64,000 bases of DNA from an uncultured Mesorhizobium sp. (lineage in GTDB: Bacteria > Pseudomonadota > Alphaproteobacteria > Rhizobiales > Rhizobiaceae): contig CALFXR010000221.1 in the NCBI GenBank assembly GCA_937958475.1, forward strand, positions 1 to 64,000, written 5' to 3'. The notes under the pieces are model-generated. The model made no database searches. It had not been told where the DNA came from and saw only the letters and a list, made by a program, of their open reading frames with translations. Within the stretch, counting starts at the first letter, position 1. Each line of letters begins with the position of its first letter. The position numbers were made by a program, and so were the translations under genes. Positions 26,936 through 35,333 of the stretch are shown piece by piece.

Positions 26936-27012
26936 TGGTACGGTTGGCTGGGATCGAACCAGCGACCTCCGGATCCACAATCCGGCGCTCTAACCAGCTG
27001 AGCTACAACCGC
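26936..27012 (-). tRNA. tRNA-His (anticodon GTG), CCA encoded
   Basis: Read on the minus strand, the sequence folds into a full cloverleaf: acceptor GCGGTTG with CAACCGT, D-arm GCTC...GAGC, anticodon stem CCGGA/TCCGG with loop TTGTGGA (anticodon GTG), and T-arm GCTGG-TTCGATC-CCAGC. It ends in A73-CCA, encoded in the DNA. The base before G1 is T, not G, so there is no encoded G-1, and the discriminator is A73 rather than C73. This is the known exception of many Alphaproteobacteria including Rhizobiales, where HisRS does not rely on G-1:C73. The phasin gene lies upstream on the same strand with a terminator between them. Confidence 0.96.
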
Positions 27013-27156
27013 ACATTCGAGGCGCAATCGTCGAAATCCCGACGCGGGAGGCCTCGTGCCGTCCGGCGATGCGTCCTTACGGGCAAACGGCAGAGAATTC
27101 AAGACCGTTGCGACACCGAAGGACAGCCGGCTCTACGCCTCTTTCATTCAGGCAAG

Positions 27157-27190
27157 AAAAAAGGCCGGGGGAGGAGGTCCGGCCTTTTTC
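27157..27190 (-). terminator. Terminator of the phasin gene
   Basis: AAAAAAGGCCGG (27157-27168) pairs with CCGGCCTTTTTC (27179-27190). On the minus strand the stem ends in a long T-run, about 95 bases beyond the phasin stop. The rest of 27013-27284 holds no gene I can support. Confidence 0.85.
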
Positions 27191-27284
27191 CTATCGAAGA
27201 CCGGCGGGAGGAGGTGCCGGCCTCGTCCCGCGAGCAATGGGAGGAGGATATCGCTCGCGGGTAGCTTGCGGTCGCCGAAACGTG

Positions 27285-27743
27285 TCAGGCGACCTTGAGT
27301 TCCTTCATCGCCTTCTCGAAGGCGCCCTTGAACGGCTTGGAAACTTCATCGGCGGCCTTGGTCGCGACCGCCTGCATGTCCTTGGCCTGGTCGACGGCCA
27401 TCTCGACGTTCTTGCGCAGGAAGGCGGTCTGCAACTCGACGATCTCCGACAGCGACTTCGCGCCGATCAGGGACTCGAGATGGTTGAAGCCGGCCTCGGC
27501 GTTGGCACGCATGGCGGCGACGGCCTTCAGCGAGACATCGCCGGAAGCGGACTTGACGGTCTCGAAGGTGGATTCGATGGTCTTCTGCGCCTCTTCGGCG
27601 CCGACCTTCAGCTTGGCGTAGGCTTCCTTCGACTGCTCGACGCCCTTCTCGGCGAAGGCGCGGAACTGGTCGACGGTCTTGGAGGTGTCGAACGCGGCGG
27701 CAGCGGTCTCGAGGATGTCGGTGGTCTTCTCGGTCTTGGCCAT
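27285..27743 (-). CDS. Phasin family protein
   Basis: This 152-residue helical, amphipathic protein coats polyhydroxyalkanoate granules. It matches the Phasin_2/TIGR01841 family: FDTSKTVDQFRAFAEKGVEQ then SKEAYAKLKVGAEEAQKTIE, and LIGAKSLSEIVELQTAFLRK then NVEMAVDQAKDMQAV. There is no signal or membrane segment, and the composition is Ala/Lys/Glu-rich. I chose the ATG at 27743 (MAKTEKTTDILETAA), with AAGGA and AGGA upstream, over the in-frame upstream ATG at 27833, which lies inside the operator/promoter region. It is monocistronic with its own terminator. Upstream TTGC-N3-GCAA-like sites overlap its promoter, as expected for PhaR repression of phasin. Confidence 0.9.
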   Translation of the reverse strand: MAKTEKTTDILETAAAAFDTSKTVDQFRAFAEKGVEQSKEAYAKLKVGAEEAQKTIESTFETVKSASGDVSLKAVAAMRANAEAGFNHLESLIGAKSLSEIVELQTAFLRKNVEMAVDQAKDMQAVATKAADEVSKPFKGAFEKAMKELKVA

Positions 27744-27801
27744 TTCCTGATTCCTTTTGGTGTTCGACGGGCTTGTGTCGGCCCGTTCTGGTGATGGTGT
27801 T

Positions 27802-27830
27802 ACTATAGGGAATGTCGTTGTGCATTGCAA
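27802..27830 (-). promoter_or_regulatory. Sigma-70 type promoter of phasin, with the -35 box inside a TGCATTGCA palindrome
   Basis: On the minus strand TTGCAA (27825-27830) and TATAGT (27802-27807) are separated by exactly 17 bases. The -35 box overlaps TGC-ATT-GCA (27821-27829), so a protein bound there would block RNA polymerase. Confidence 0.65.
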
Positions 27831-27838
27831 CATAAATT

Positions 27839-27849
27839 TTGCACTGCAC
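27839..27849. promoter_or_regulatory. Second, imperfect TTGC-N3-GCA site before phasin
   Basis: TTGCACTGCAC carries the core TGC-ACT-GCA. Its centre lies 19 bases from that of the first site, just upstream of the -35 box of the phasin promoter. Confidence 0.5.
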
Positions 27850-27938
27850 CCAAGTCGCCCGCCCTCGGATTAACCAAGGGTCCAGATTCAGCTTGCCCCG
27901 GACGCGCTGTTTCTGGACGTTCGCACATCCACCTTTTA

Positions 27939-27953
27939 TTAACGATGCGTTAA
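27939..27953. promoter_or_regulatory. CtrA box TTAA-N7-TTAA before the histidine kinase gene
   Basis: TTAACGATGCGTTAA matches the full CtrA consensus TTAA-N7-TTAA and is followed by C. It lies 39-53 bases before the kinase ATG. CtrA controls cell-cycle genes in Alphaproteobacteria, which fits the PdhS-type kinase downstream. Confidence 0.65.
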
Positions 27954-27991
27954 CGGACCAGCGCGCCGGACGCGCCAAGTACGGTCGAACC

Positions 27992-30900
27992 ATGGCCCAG
28001 CGAGACTACTCATTCCTCGACATCGCCGTGCTCGACGAGGTGCGCGATCGTTTCGCCGCGGCCGATGCGATCGCCATCCTGTCGACAGACCTCACGGAGG
28101 TGATCTGGGCGAACGGGCCAGGGGCCACGCTTTTCGGCCACACTGACATCGAATCGATCATGGGCGCCGAGACCGGCCTGCCCTTTGCGGCGCGGCGGCA
28201 AATCATGGCCACGTCCGGGTTTCCCGAGATCGGCAGCGACCGGCCGCTGACCGTGCGGCTGGCTTCGGGCATGACGAGCCGCACGATCGGCTTCCTCGGC
28301 AGCCGCATCGCCTTGCCGGGCGGGGAAGCGGCGATCCTGCTCGCCGTGCCTTTCGCGCAAGGCGCGTCTCGGACGCCGGCGGAGATCGCGGCCCGTGCTA
28401 TTGGCGGATTCGGCGAAGCGGGACACCATGTCGCGCTCGTCGACGGCCGCGGCCGCATCGAGGCGGCATCGCAGGGCTTCGACGATCTCGGCATCCCGCC
28501 GCAGACGCTGGAAGCACTTGCGGCCGAAGCGGTGTCGGCCGAAGACCGTCTGGTGAAGCGGCTGATCACGGTGGGCACGACGGAGATCGCCGCCGGCGTG
28601 GCGCGGCTGCGCGACGATCCGCCGCTCAGCCTGTTCGTGGCGATCGGTACGGGGGAGATCGCGGAAGAGGAGCCGGCGGCGGCGGCCGACGCCGAAACGG
28701 CCGCCCCGCCGACCGAGGCCGCGCCGTCGGTTGCTGAGTCTGCGCTACCCGCCGTCGAGACCGCGCTGCCAGCCGCCGCAAGCGAGGTTCCGCCCGCCTT
28801 GTTGCCCGTCGAGCCGGCACCCGCATCGTCGCCGACGAATGTCACGCCACCGCCGGCTGGCGGCCAGGATGTCCCGGCGGTGGAGACCATCGAGGCGATT
28901 CCGCCGGCCTTCGACACCGTGCTCAGCGCCGAGCCGGAGCCCGAGGAAAGCGCTGTCCCGACCGAACCGGCTCCTCCGGCGCAGGGCCCGCGCGGGCACG
29001 ACGAAGCTGGCGAAGACGATCGCTGGTACTTCGGACCCGGCCACGACAGCCCCGCCGGGGAGACGCCGGCGTCCGTAGTCGCGCAAGGTTCAGACGTGGA
29101 GCGGCCCACGGTCGAAGCCCCCGCTGCCGCCGGGCCGGCTGACGAGGTATCTGCCGCCGAGACACCCGCCGCCGGAAGACTCGCCGCGTCGATCCCGCCT
29201 TCCGACGAAGCGCGTGCCATGCCGCGCGCCGACCGCGCGGCCGCACCGGTCCGCTTCGTCTGGCGCACCGATGCCGGCGGGCGCTTCAGCGCCATCTCGG
29301 ACGAATTCGCCGACGTTGTCGGTGCCGCCGCCGCCGACGTCGTGGGGCGCACCTTCGCCGACGTCGCGGCCGCCTTCGCGCTCGACCCCGGTGGCGAGAT
29401 CGCCGGACTGCTCGAGCGCCGGGACACCTGGTCCGGTCGCTCGGTCCTGTGGCCCATCGCCGACACCGACCTGCGCGTGCCTGTCGACCTCGCCGCGCTG
29501 CCCATCTACGGACGCAGCCGCAATTTCGAGGGTTTCCGCGGCTTCGGCGTGGCGCGCACGGCTGACGCGGTGGTCGATCCAGAGGCGACCGGCCTTTCGC
29601 TTGCCAGAACCCAGACGGCCGAAGTGGCGGAACCGACGCCGGACCGCGTCGACGAGCACGCGCCCACCTCGCCGGAGGAGCCGATAGCGGAAGCCCCGGC
29701 CGCGGCTACCACCACCGCCGAGCCTGTGCCGCCGGTGTCGGCAGCAGAGCCGGAAGCCGCCGCCCCGAAGGCCGCCGAACCGGTTCCGCCGATCCGTGAG
29801 GAGGCCCCGCGCCGCGAGGATCCATTCAAGGGCGAAGTGCCAGCGCTGACGCTCGTGCCGAAGCCGGAACGACGCTTCAGCGACAAGATCATCAGGCTCG
29901 CCGAGCATCGCCAGCCTGCGAACGACAAGGGCCTTACGCCGGTCGAGAAGAACGCCTTCCGCGAGATCGGCGATCGCCTGAAGAAGGAAGGGTCTGCTCC
30001 CGCGGTCGAGGGTGCCGGAAGGCCCGCGACCGGCGACAACGACCAACCGCCGGCACAGAAGGCGGCCGGCTCCGGGACTGTCGAGCCGGAGGCACCGGAG
30101 AGCGTCGAGAAGGCCGCCGGAACGCCTGGGACGCCACACGCCGCGATCGGGGTCGAGATCGAGAACGACGGCTTCGTGCCGACTGGCCCGGAAGAGCAGG
30201 TCTTCGAAGCCGCAGAACCGCAGCCCGCGCCGGATCGCGATGACGAGATCATCTCAGCCGATGATCGCGCGGCGGAAATGCAGGTTGAACCCGAGGCGAT
30301 CGAGGCCGCCGAGGTGGCCGAAGAGGCCGAGAAACTGCCGGAGGCGACTGCGGAAGCCGCCCTGTTCGCCGCCGCCGAGGAGGGCGAAGCTCCGGCGGAG
30401 CCCTCATATGCCGAGCCTCAACCGGCGGTGGACCGGGACGACGAGATCGTCTCCGCCGGGGTCGGCGAGGAAGCGACCGGCGAGCCGGAAGCGGTCATCG
30501 AGACCGAACCGGCCGAACTGGCTGAAGAACCGGCGCAGGCAGTTGAAGAACAGACCGAGGCGACCACAGAGGAGGTCGGCGCGACCGCCGCTCCGGAGGA
30601 AAACGGATCGGTGGAAGCCGTTGCCGAGGACACGGGACGCCCGCCGGAACGCACCCGCGAGGAGCCGGCGAGGGTCCACGATTTCCTGCCCTCGGCCTTC
30701 GCGTCCGCGGGCGGCGCCCCGCGCCCGGCTGTCGACACATCGATCCTCGACAAGCTGCCGGTTCCGGTGCTGATCCATTCCGGCGACGTCCTGCACTACG
30801 CCAATCGCGAGTTCCTCGAATTTACCGCCTACGATTCCGTCGAGGAACTCGCGGAGCGCGGCGGTCTCGGCGTCCTCTTCGGCGATCCCTATCGCGACGA

Positions 30901-32209
30901 AGGCGAGAACGACCGCGCCGACCGCAAGATGCGCCTCAGACGCGGCGACGGTCTGGAACTACCCGTCGAGGCGTTGCTTCAGTCCGTGCCGTGGGGCGGA
31001 GGCAAGGCGCTGCTGCTGGCGCTGCGCAAGGTGGGGCGGATGCCCGTCCTGGCGCCCGCGGCGACCTTCACCGTCGAGGACAAGAACGAGCTCGAGGCCA
31101 GGGTCGCCGAACTGCGCACCATCATCGACACGGCGACCGACGGTGTCGTGCTGATCGCCAACGATGGCACGATCCGCTCGATCAGCCGCCCGGCCGAGGC
31201 CCTGTTCGGCGTCGAGAATGCCGAGGTCGCGGGCAAGCCCTTCACCTCGCTGTTTGCCATCGAGAGCCAGCGCGCGGCGCGCGACTATCTCAACGGCCTG
31301 TCCGAGAACGGGGTCGCCAGCGTCCTCAACGACGGCCGCGAGGTGATCGGCCGCGAAGCGCAGGGCCGCTTCATTCCGCTGTTCATGACCATCGGCAAGC
31401 TGCCCAATCTCGGCGGCTACTGCGCCGTTGTGCGCGATATCACGCAGTGGAAGCGCGCCGAGGAGGAACTGACCCAGTCGCGCGCCCAGGCCGAGCGCGC
31501 CTCCTCGCAGAAGACCGACTTCCTCGCCCGCGTCAGTCACGAGATCCGCACGCCGCTCAATGCCATCATCGGGTTTTCGGAGCTGATGATGGACGAAAAG
31601 TTCGGGCCGATCGGCAACGACCGCTACCGAGACTACCTGCGTGACATCAACCGATCGGGCAACCACGTGCTCGACCTCGTCAACGATCTGCTCGACATCT
31701 CCAAGATCGAAGCCGGCGAGCAGGAGATGAGCTACGAAGCGGTGTCGCTCAACGACACGCTCGCCGAGACGGTCGCCATGATGCAGCCGCAGGCGAACCG
31801 CGAACGCGTCATCATCCGCTCGAGCTTCGCCTCGCGGCTTCCCGAGGTGGTGGCGGACCTGCGCAGCGTCCGTCAGATCGCGCTGAACCTCCTGTCCAAT
31901 GCCATTCGCTACACCCAGGCCGGCGGCCAGGTGGTGGTGTCTACCGCGTACGAGCCGTCGGGCGACGTCGTCATGCGGGTGCGCGACACCGGCATCGGCA
32001 TGACGCAGGCAGAGATCGAGCAAGCGCTGAAACCGTTCAAGCAGATCAGCGCGCTGAAGCGCGGACGCAGCGATGGCACCGGCCTCGGATTGCCGCTGAC
32101 GAAAGCCATGGTCGAGGCCAACCGGGCGAAGTTCATCATCACCTCGGCGCCGAGCGAAGGCACGCTCGTGGAGATCACTTTCCCCTCCACACGCGTGCTC
32201 GCCGAGTGA
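27992..32209 (+). CDS. Multi-PAS sensor histidine kinase, PdhS/DivJ/PleC-like
   Basis: This very long (1405 residues) soluble kinase has PAS-like folds near residues 20-130 and 145-220, a third near 415-520, then two clear PAS domains near 915-1020 and 1040-1150. The HisKA motif SHEIRTPLNAIIGFSELMMD has the phospho-His at 1183. The ATPase domain shows NLLSNAIRYT, DTGIGM and GTGLGLPLTKAMVE. The HisKA sequence is of the PdhS/DivJ/PleC type that acts on DivK. Two long low-complexity regions rich in Ala, Pro and Glu (about 225-415 and 520-910) separate the PAS domains. No membrane helix is seen, unlike PleC. The ATG at 27992 fits, while upstream in-frame codons cross the CtrA box. It is divergent from phasin. 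Confidence 0.85.
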   Translation: MAQRDYSFLDIAVLDEVRDRFAAADAIAILSTDLTEVIWANGPGATLFGHTDIESIMGAETGLPFAARRQIMATSGFPEIGSDRPLTVRLASGMTSRTIGFLGSRIALPGGEAAILLAVPFAQGASRTPAEIAARAIGGFGEAGHHVALVDGRGRIEAASQGFDDLGIPPQTLEALAAEAVSAEDRLVKRLITVGTTEIAAGVARLRDDPPLSLFVAIGTGEIAEEEPAAAADAETAAPPTEAAPSVAESALPAVETALPAAASEVPPALLPVEPAPASSPTNVTPPPAGGQDVPAVETIEAIPPAFDTVLSAEPEPEESAVPTEPAPPAQGPRGHDEAGEDDRWYFGPGHDSPAGETPASVVAQGSDVERPTVEAPAAAGPADEVSAAETPAAGRLAASIPPSDEARAMPRADRAAAPVRFVWRTDAGGRFSAISDEFADVVGAAAADVVGRTFADVAAAFALDPGGEIAGLLERRDTWSGRSVLWPIADTDLRVPVDLAALPIYGRSRNFEGFRGFGVARTADAVVDPEATGLSLARTQTAEVAEPTPDRVDEHAPTSPEEPIAEAPAAATTTAEPVPPVSAAEPEAAAPKAAEPVPPIREEAPRREDPFKGEVPALTLVPKPERRFSDKIIRLAEHRQPANDKGLTPVEKNAFREIGDRLKKEGSAPAVEGAGRPATGDNDQPPAQKAAGSGTVEPEAPESVEKAAGTPGTPHAAIGVEIENDGFVPTGPEEQVFEAAEPQPAPDRDDEIISADDRAAEMQVEPEAIEAAEVAEEAEKLPEATAEAALFAAAEEGEAPAEPSYAEPQPAVDRDDEIVSAGVGEEATGEPEAVIETEPAELAEEPAQAVEEQTEATTEEVGATAAPEENGSVEAVAEDTGRPPERTREEPARVHDFLPSAFASAGGAPRPAVDTSILDKLPVPVLIHSGDVLHYANREFLEFTAYDSVEELAERGGLGVLFGDPYRDEGENDRADRKMRLRRGDGLELPVEALLQSVPWGGGKALLLALRKVGRMPVLAPAATFTVEDKNELEARVAELRTIIDTATDGVVLIANDGTIRSISRPAEALFGVENAEVAGKPFTSLFAIESQRAARDYLNGLSENGVASVLNDGREVIGREAQGRFIPLFMTIGKLPNLGGYCAVVRDITQWKRAEEELTQSRAQAERASSQKTDFLARVSHEIRTPLNAIIGFSELMMDEKFGPIGNDRYRDYLRDINRSGNHVLDLVNDLLDISKIEAGEQEMSYEAVSLNDTLAETVAMMQPQANRERVIIRSSFASRLPEVVADLRSVRQIALNLLSNAIRYTQAGGQVVVSTAYEPSGDVVMRVRDTGIGMTQAEIEQALKPFKQISALKRGRSDGTGLGLPLTKAMVEANRAKFIITSAPSEGTLVEITFPSTRVLAE

Positions 32210-32294
32210 CATTTTGGTGATGCGTCAATCCGCCGCCGCCTAAAAGCGGAGTAGGACTGTCAGCAAATCCTTGTAAAGCTGCGCATTTTCATCC

Positions 32295-32315
32295 AGTTTA
32301 GAATTCTTCTAAACT
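32295..32315. promoter_or_regulatory. Irr-type iron control element (ICE) before the iron ABC genes
   Basis: The core TTTAGAATTCTTCTAAA (32297-32313) is a perfect palindrome, and AG and CT flanks extend it to 21 bases. It matches the ICE motif TTTAGAA-N3-TTCTAAA bound by Irr in rhizobia. The site lies 97-117 bases before the ATG of the ferric-binding protein gene, so iron-responsive control is expected. Confidence 0.85.
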
Positions 32316-32411
32316 ATTGTATTCCTTGTGCTTTCCCTTGACCCTCGCCGCGTCGTGGCGCAAGAACGGGCAAACTCGCGGCGATCGCGGAACAATAACA
32401 AGGAGAGCCCA

Positions 32412-33458
32412 ATGCGCTTCCATCTTTTCCAGGCAGGCTTCGCCCTGTGCACGTCGCTCGCGGTGACCGCGCTTGCCGGCCCCGCCGCCGCCGATGGCGT
32501 GGTGAACATCTACTCCTACCGCCAACCCGACCTGATCAAGCCGGTCCTCGACGCCTTCACCGCCGAGACCGGAATCAAGACGGAGGTGCTGTTCCTCGAC
32601 AAGGGCCTGGAAGACCGCATCCTCGCGGAAGGTCTCAACTCTCCCGCCGACGTCATTCTGACCGTCGACATCGCCCGCCTCACGGCCGCCAAGGCCAAGG
32701 GCGTCACCCAGGCGCTCGACGACCAGACGGTCAACGCCAACATCCCCGCCGAGTACCGCGACCCCGAGGGGCACTGGTTCGGCCTCACCAAGCGCGGCCG
32801 GGTGATCTACGCCTCCAAGGAGCGCGTCGGCGACGAGCCGATCGCTTATGCCGACCTCGCCGATCCGAAGTGGAAGGGCAAGATCTGCATGCGCTCCGGC
32901 CAGCACGACTACAATCTCGGCCTGTTCTCGGCGGCTATTGCCCATTGGGGCGAGGCGAAGACAGAAGAGTGGATGAAGGGCCTCAAGGCAAATCTGGCGC
33001 GCAAGCCCGACGGAGGCGACCGGCCCCAGGCGAAGGCCATCTTCGCCGGCGAGTGCGACATCGCGCTCGGCAACACCTACTATGTCGGCCTCATGCTCAC
33101 CAACGACAAGGAGCCACAGGAGAAGGACTGGGCGAACGCCATCAAGGTGGTGTTCCCGACCTTCGAGAACGGGCTGACCCACGTCAATATCTCGGGTGCG
33201 GCACTCGCCAAGAACGCCCCGAACCGGGACAACGCCGTCAAGCTGATCGAGTACCTGTCGAGCCACGACGCGCAGAAGATCTATGCCGAGCAGGTCTTCG
33301 AGTACCCGGCCGAACCGGGCGTGGAGCCGTCGGAGATCGTCAAGTCGTTCGGCACGCTCAACGCCGACACGCTGCCCTTGACCGACATCGCCAAGAATCG
33401 CAAGGCGGCGTCGGAGATGGTCGACCGGGTTGGTCTCGACGACGGCCCGTCAAGCTGA
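32412..33458 (+). CDS. Ferric iron ABC transporter substrate-binding protein
   Basis: This 348-residue periplasmic Fe(III)-binding protein of the FbpA/FutA/IdiA type starts with a signal peptide (MRFHLFQAGFALCTSLAVTA, cleavage near AAADG). The mature part begins VVNIYSYRQPDLIKPVLDAF, and YY at 223-224 in GNTYYVGLML are the tandem tyrosines that bind ferric iron in this family. The ATG at 32412 has AAGGAGA nine bases upstream. The following gene is the matching permease, and an Irr-type box lies upstream, so the pair is iron-regulated. A separate ATPase gene is not in the window. Confidence 0.9.
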   Translation: MRFHLFQAGFALCTSLAVTALAGPAAADGVVNIYSYRQPDLIKPVLDAFTAETGIKTEVLFLDKGLEDRILAEGLNSPADVILTVDIARLTAAKAKGVTQALDDQTVNANIPAEYRDPEGHWFGLTKRGRVIYASKERVGDEPIAYADLADPKWKGKICMRSGQHDYNLGLFSAAIAHWGEAKTEEWMKGLKANLARKPDGGDRPQAKAIFAGECDIALGNTYYVGLMLTNDKEPQEKDWANAIKVVFPTFENGLTHVNISGAALAKNAPNRDNAVKLIEYLSSHDAQKIYAEQVFEYPAEPGVEPSEIVKSFGTLNADTLPLTDIAKNRKAASEMVDRVGLDDGPSS

Positions 33459-33533
33459 ACCTCGACGGAGGCTTGACGTCGGCGCAGGGCGGCGTATGAG
33501 CGCCGCTGGGACAGGCAACCGACCGGGGCCGAG

Positions 33534-35255
33534 TTGACGAGAAGCGCGGGCGCCATCGCCGGAAAGGAAAGCGCAAGCGCCGACCGCGTCGTTGATCGCC
33601 GTCGCGCCCGTCGCGATCCGCATCCCTACATCCGCTCAATCATGATCGCGATTTCCGTGATCGTGCTCCTGCCGGTGGCCACGCTGGTGGCCATCGCCCT
33701 GTCCGGCGACGGGAGCGACTGGCCTCACCTCGTCTCCACCGTACTGCCGGGCGCGGTCGCGACGACAATCTACCTCCTCATCCTGGTCTCAGTCGGCACG
33801 GTGTCGATCGGGGTCACCAGCGCGTGGCTGATCGTCGGCTACGACTTCCCGTTGCGCCGCGTCTTCTCCTGGGCGCTCGTCCTGCCGCTGGCCGTACCGC
33901 CCTACCTTGCCGCCTACGCCTTCGCCGAGTTCTTCCATTTCACCGGACCGGTGCAGGGTCTGCTGCGGACGGCGTTCGGCTTCACATCGATCCACGACTA
34001 CTGGTTCCCCGATATCCGCTCTACGCCAGGGGCGGCCATCGTCCTGTCCTGCGTGCTCTACCCTTACGTCTACCTGACGTCTCGAGTCGTCTTCCTGCTC
34101 CAGGGACGCAACATCGCCGATGTGGCGCGCACGCTCGGCGCCGGACCGGGCAAGGTGTTCTGGAGGATCCTGCTGCCCGTGGCACGTCCAGCGATCGTCG
34201 CGGGGACGGTGCTGGTGCTGATGGAGACGATCAACGACATCGGCGCTTCCGAGTATCTCGGCGTGAGAACGCTGACCTTCTCGGTCTTTTCGACATGGCT
34301 GAACCGCGGCAGCCTGGAAGGCGCAGCGCAGATTGCCATGGTCATGCTGGCGTTGGTCTTCCTTCTCCTGGCTGTCGAGCAGAGGGCACGACGGCGCCAG
34401 CGCTTCCACACCGGACGCGCGACGCATATGAAGTCGCGTCCGCCGCGCGTTGTCCTGCGCGGCGTCGGTGCCACCACGGCTACCGTTGCGGTGGCATTGC
34501 CGGTCCTGTTCGGTTTCGGCATCCCGATCTACGTGTTCGGCGCCTATGCATCGCGCCGGCTCGATCGGTTCTTCACGCCGGAACTCGGTTCGGCGCTGCT
34601 GAACTCGGTGATCACGGCGACGCTCACGGCCGTGCTGACGATCACGGTTGCCCTCGTCCTCCTCAACGCGGTGCGGCTGGTCAGAACGCGCCCGGTCGGC
34701 GCGATGGTACGCATGGCATCGATCGGCTATGCACTGCCCGGCACTATCCTCGCGCTCGGCCTTCTCTTCGCCCTCGCCCGCTTCGACAATACCGTCGATG
34801 CCTTCGCCCGCGCCTATGTCGGCGTATCGACGGGGCTGCTGCTGACGGGGACGTCCGCCGCCGTGGTGCTTGCCTGCACGATCCGCTTCGTCGCGCTCGC
34901 CGAAGGAGCGCTTCGCTCGGGTCTTGAGAAGCTCCCCGCCAATCTCGACGAGGCCGCGCGCAGCCTTGGGCAAAGCCCGGCAAGAAGTGCCGGGCTGGTG
35001 CTGCTACCGCTGTTGCGGCCAGCGATCTTCACCGCCGCGGTCCTCGTCTTCGTCGACACAGTCAAGGAACTGTCGGCGACGATACTGCTCAGGCCTTTCG
35101 GCTTCAACACGCTGGCAACCAGCGTCTATGAGAATGCCTCGAGGGCGGTGATCGAGGAGGCCGCGCCGGCGGCGATCCTGATCATCGTGACGGCGCTGGC
35201 GCCTGTCGTGCTGTTGTCGAATGCACTGGCCGCCGACAAGGAAGCGACCCTGTAG
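33534..35255 (+). CDS. Ferric iron ABC transporter permease (fused double-domain)
   Basis: This protein of about 573 residues has roughly twelve membrane helices in two BPD_transp_1 units, each with an EAA-type loop: DVARTLGAGPGKVFWRILLP (about residues 199-218) and EAARSLGQSPARSAGLVLLP (about 473-492). This is the layout of FbpB/SfuB/FutB iron permeases that serve ferric binding proteins. The start is probably the TTG at 33534. No in-frame ATG lies near it and the first helix begins about residue 37. The binding-protein gene is 75 bases upstream. A hairpin terminator follows, so no ATPase gene completes the operon here. Confidence 0.88.
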   Translation: MTRSAGAIAGKESASADRVVDRRRARRDPHPYIRSIMIAISVIVLLPVATLVAIALSGDGSDWPHLVSTVLPGAVATTIYLLILVSVGTVSIGVTSAWLIVGYDFPLRRVFSWALVLPLAVPPYLAAYAFAEFFHFTGPVQGLLRTAFGFTSIHDYWFPDIRSTPGAAIVLSCVLYPYVYLTSRVVFLLQGRNIADVARTLGAGPGKVFWRILLPVARPAIVAGTVLVLMETINDIGASEYLGVRTLTFSVFSTWLNRGSLEGAAQIAMVMLALVFLLLAVEQRARRRQRFHTGRATHMKSRPPRVVLRGVGATTATVAVALPVLFGFGIPIYVFGAYASRRLDRFFTPELGSALLNSVITATLTAVLTITVALVLLNAVRLVRTRPVGAMVRMASIGYALPGTILALGLLFALARFDNTVDAFARAYVGVSTGLLLTGTSAAVVLACTIRFVALAEGALRSGLEKLPANLDEAARSLGQSPARSAGLVLLPLLRPAIFTAAVLVFVDTVKELSATILLRPFGFNTLATSVYENASRAVIEEAAPAAILIIVTALAPVVLLSNALAADKEATL

Positions 35256-35310
35256 ACCGCAGCGGCGAGTTGTCCGCGGCATCTTCTTCGAGCAGGTCCC
35301 GAAAAGAAAA

Positions 35311-35333
35311 AAGGCGCCGCAGGGGGGCGCCTT
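35311..35333 (+). terminator. Terminator after the iron permease gene
   Basis: AAGGCGCC (35311-35318) pairs with GGCGCCTT (35326-35333). An A-run lies on the left and only a short T-run on the right, so it may also act on transcripts from the other strand. Confidence 0.6.
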
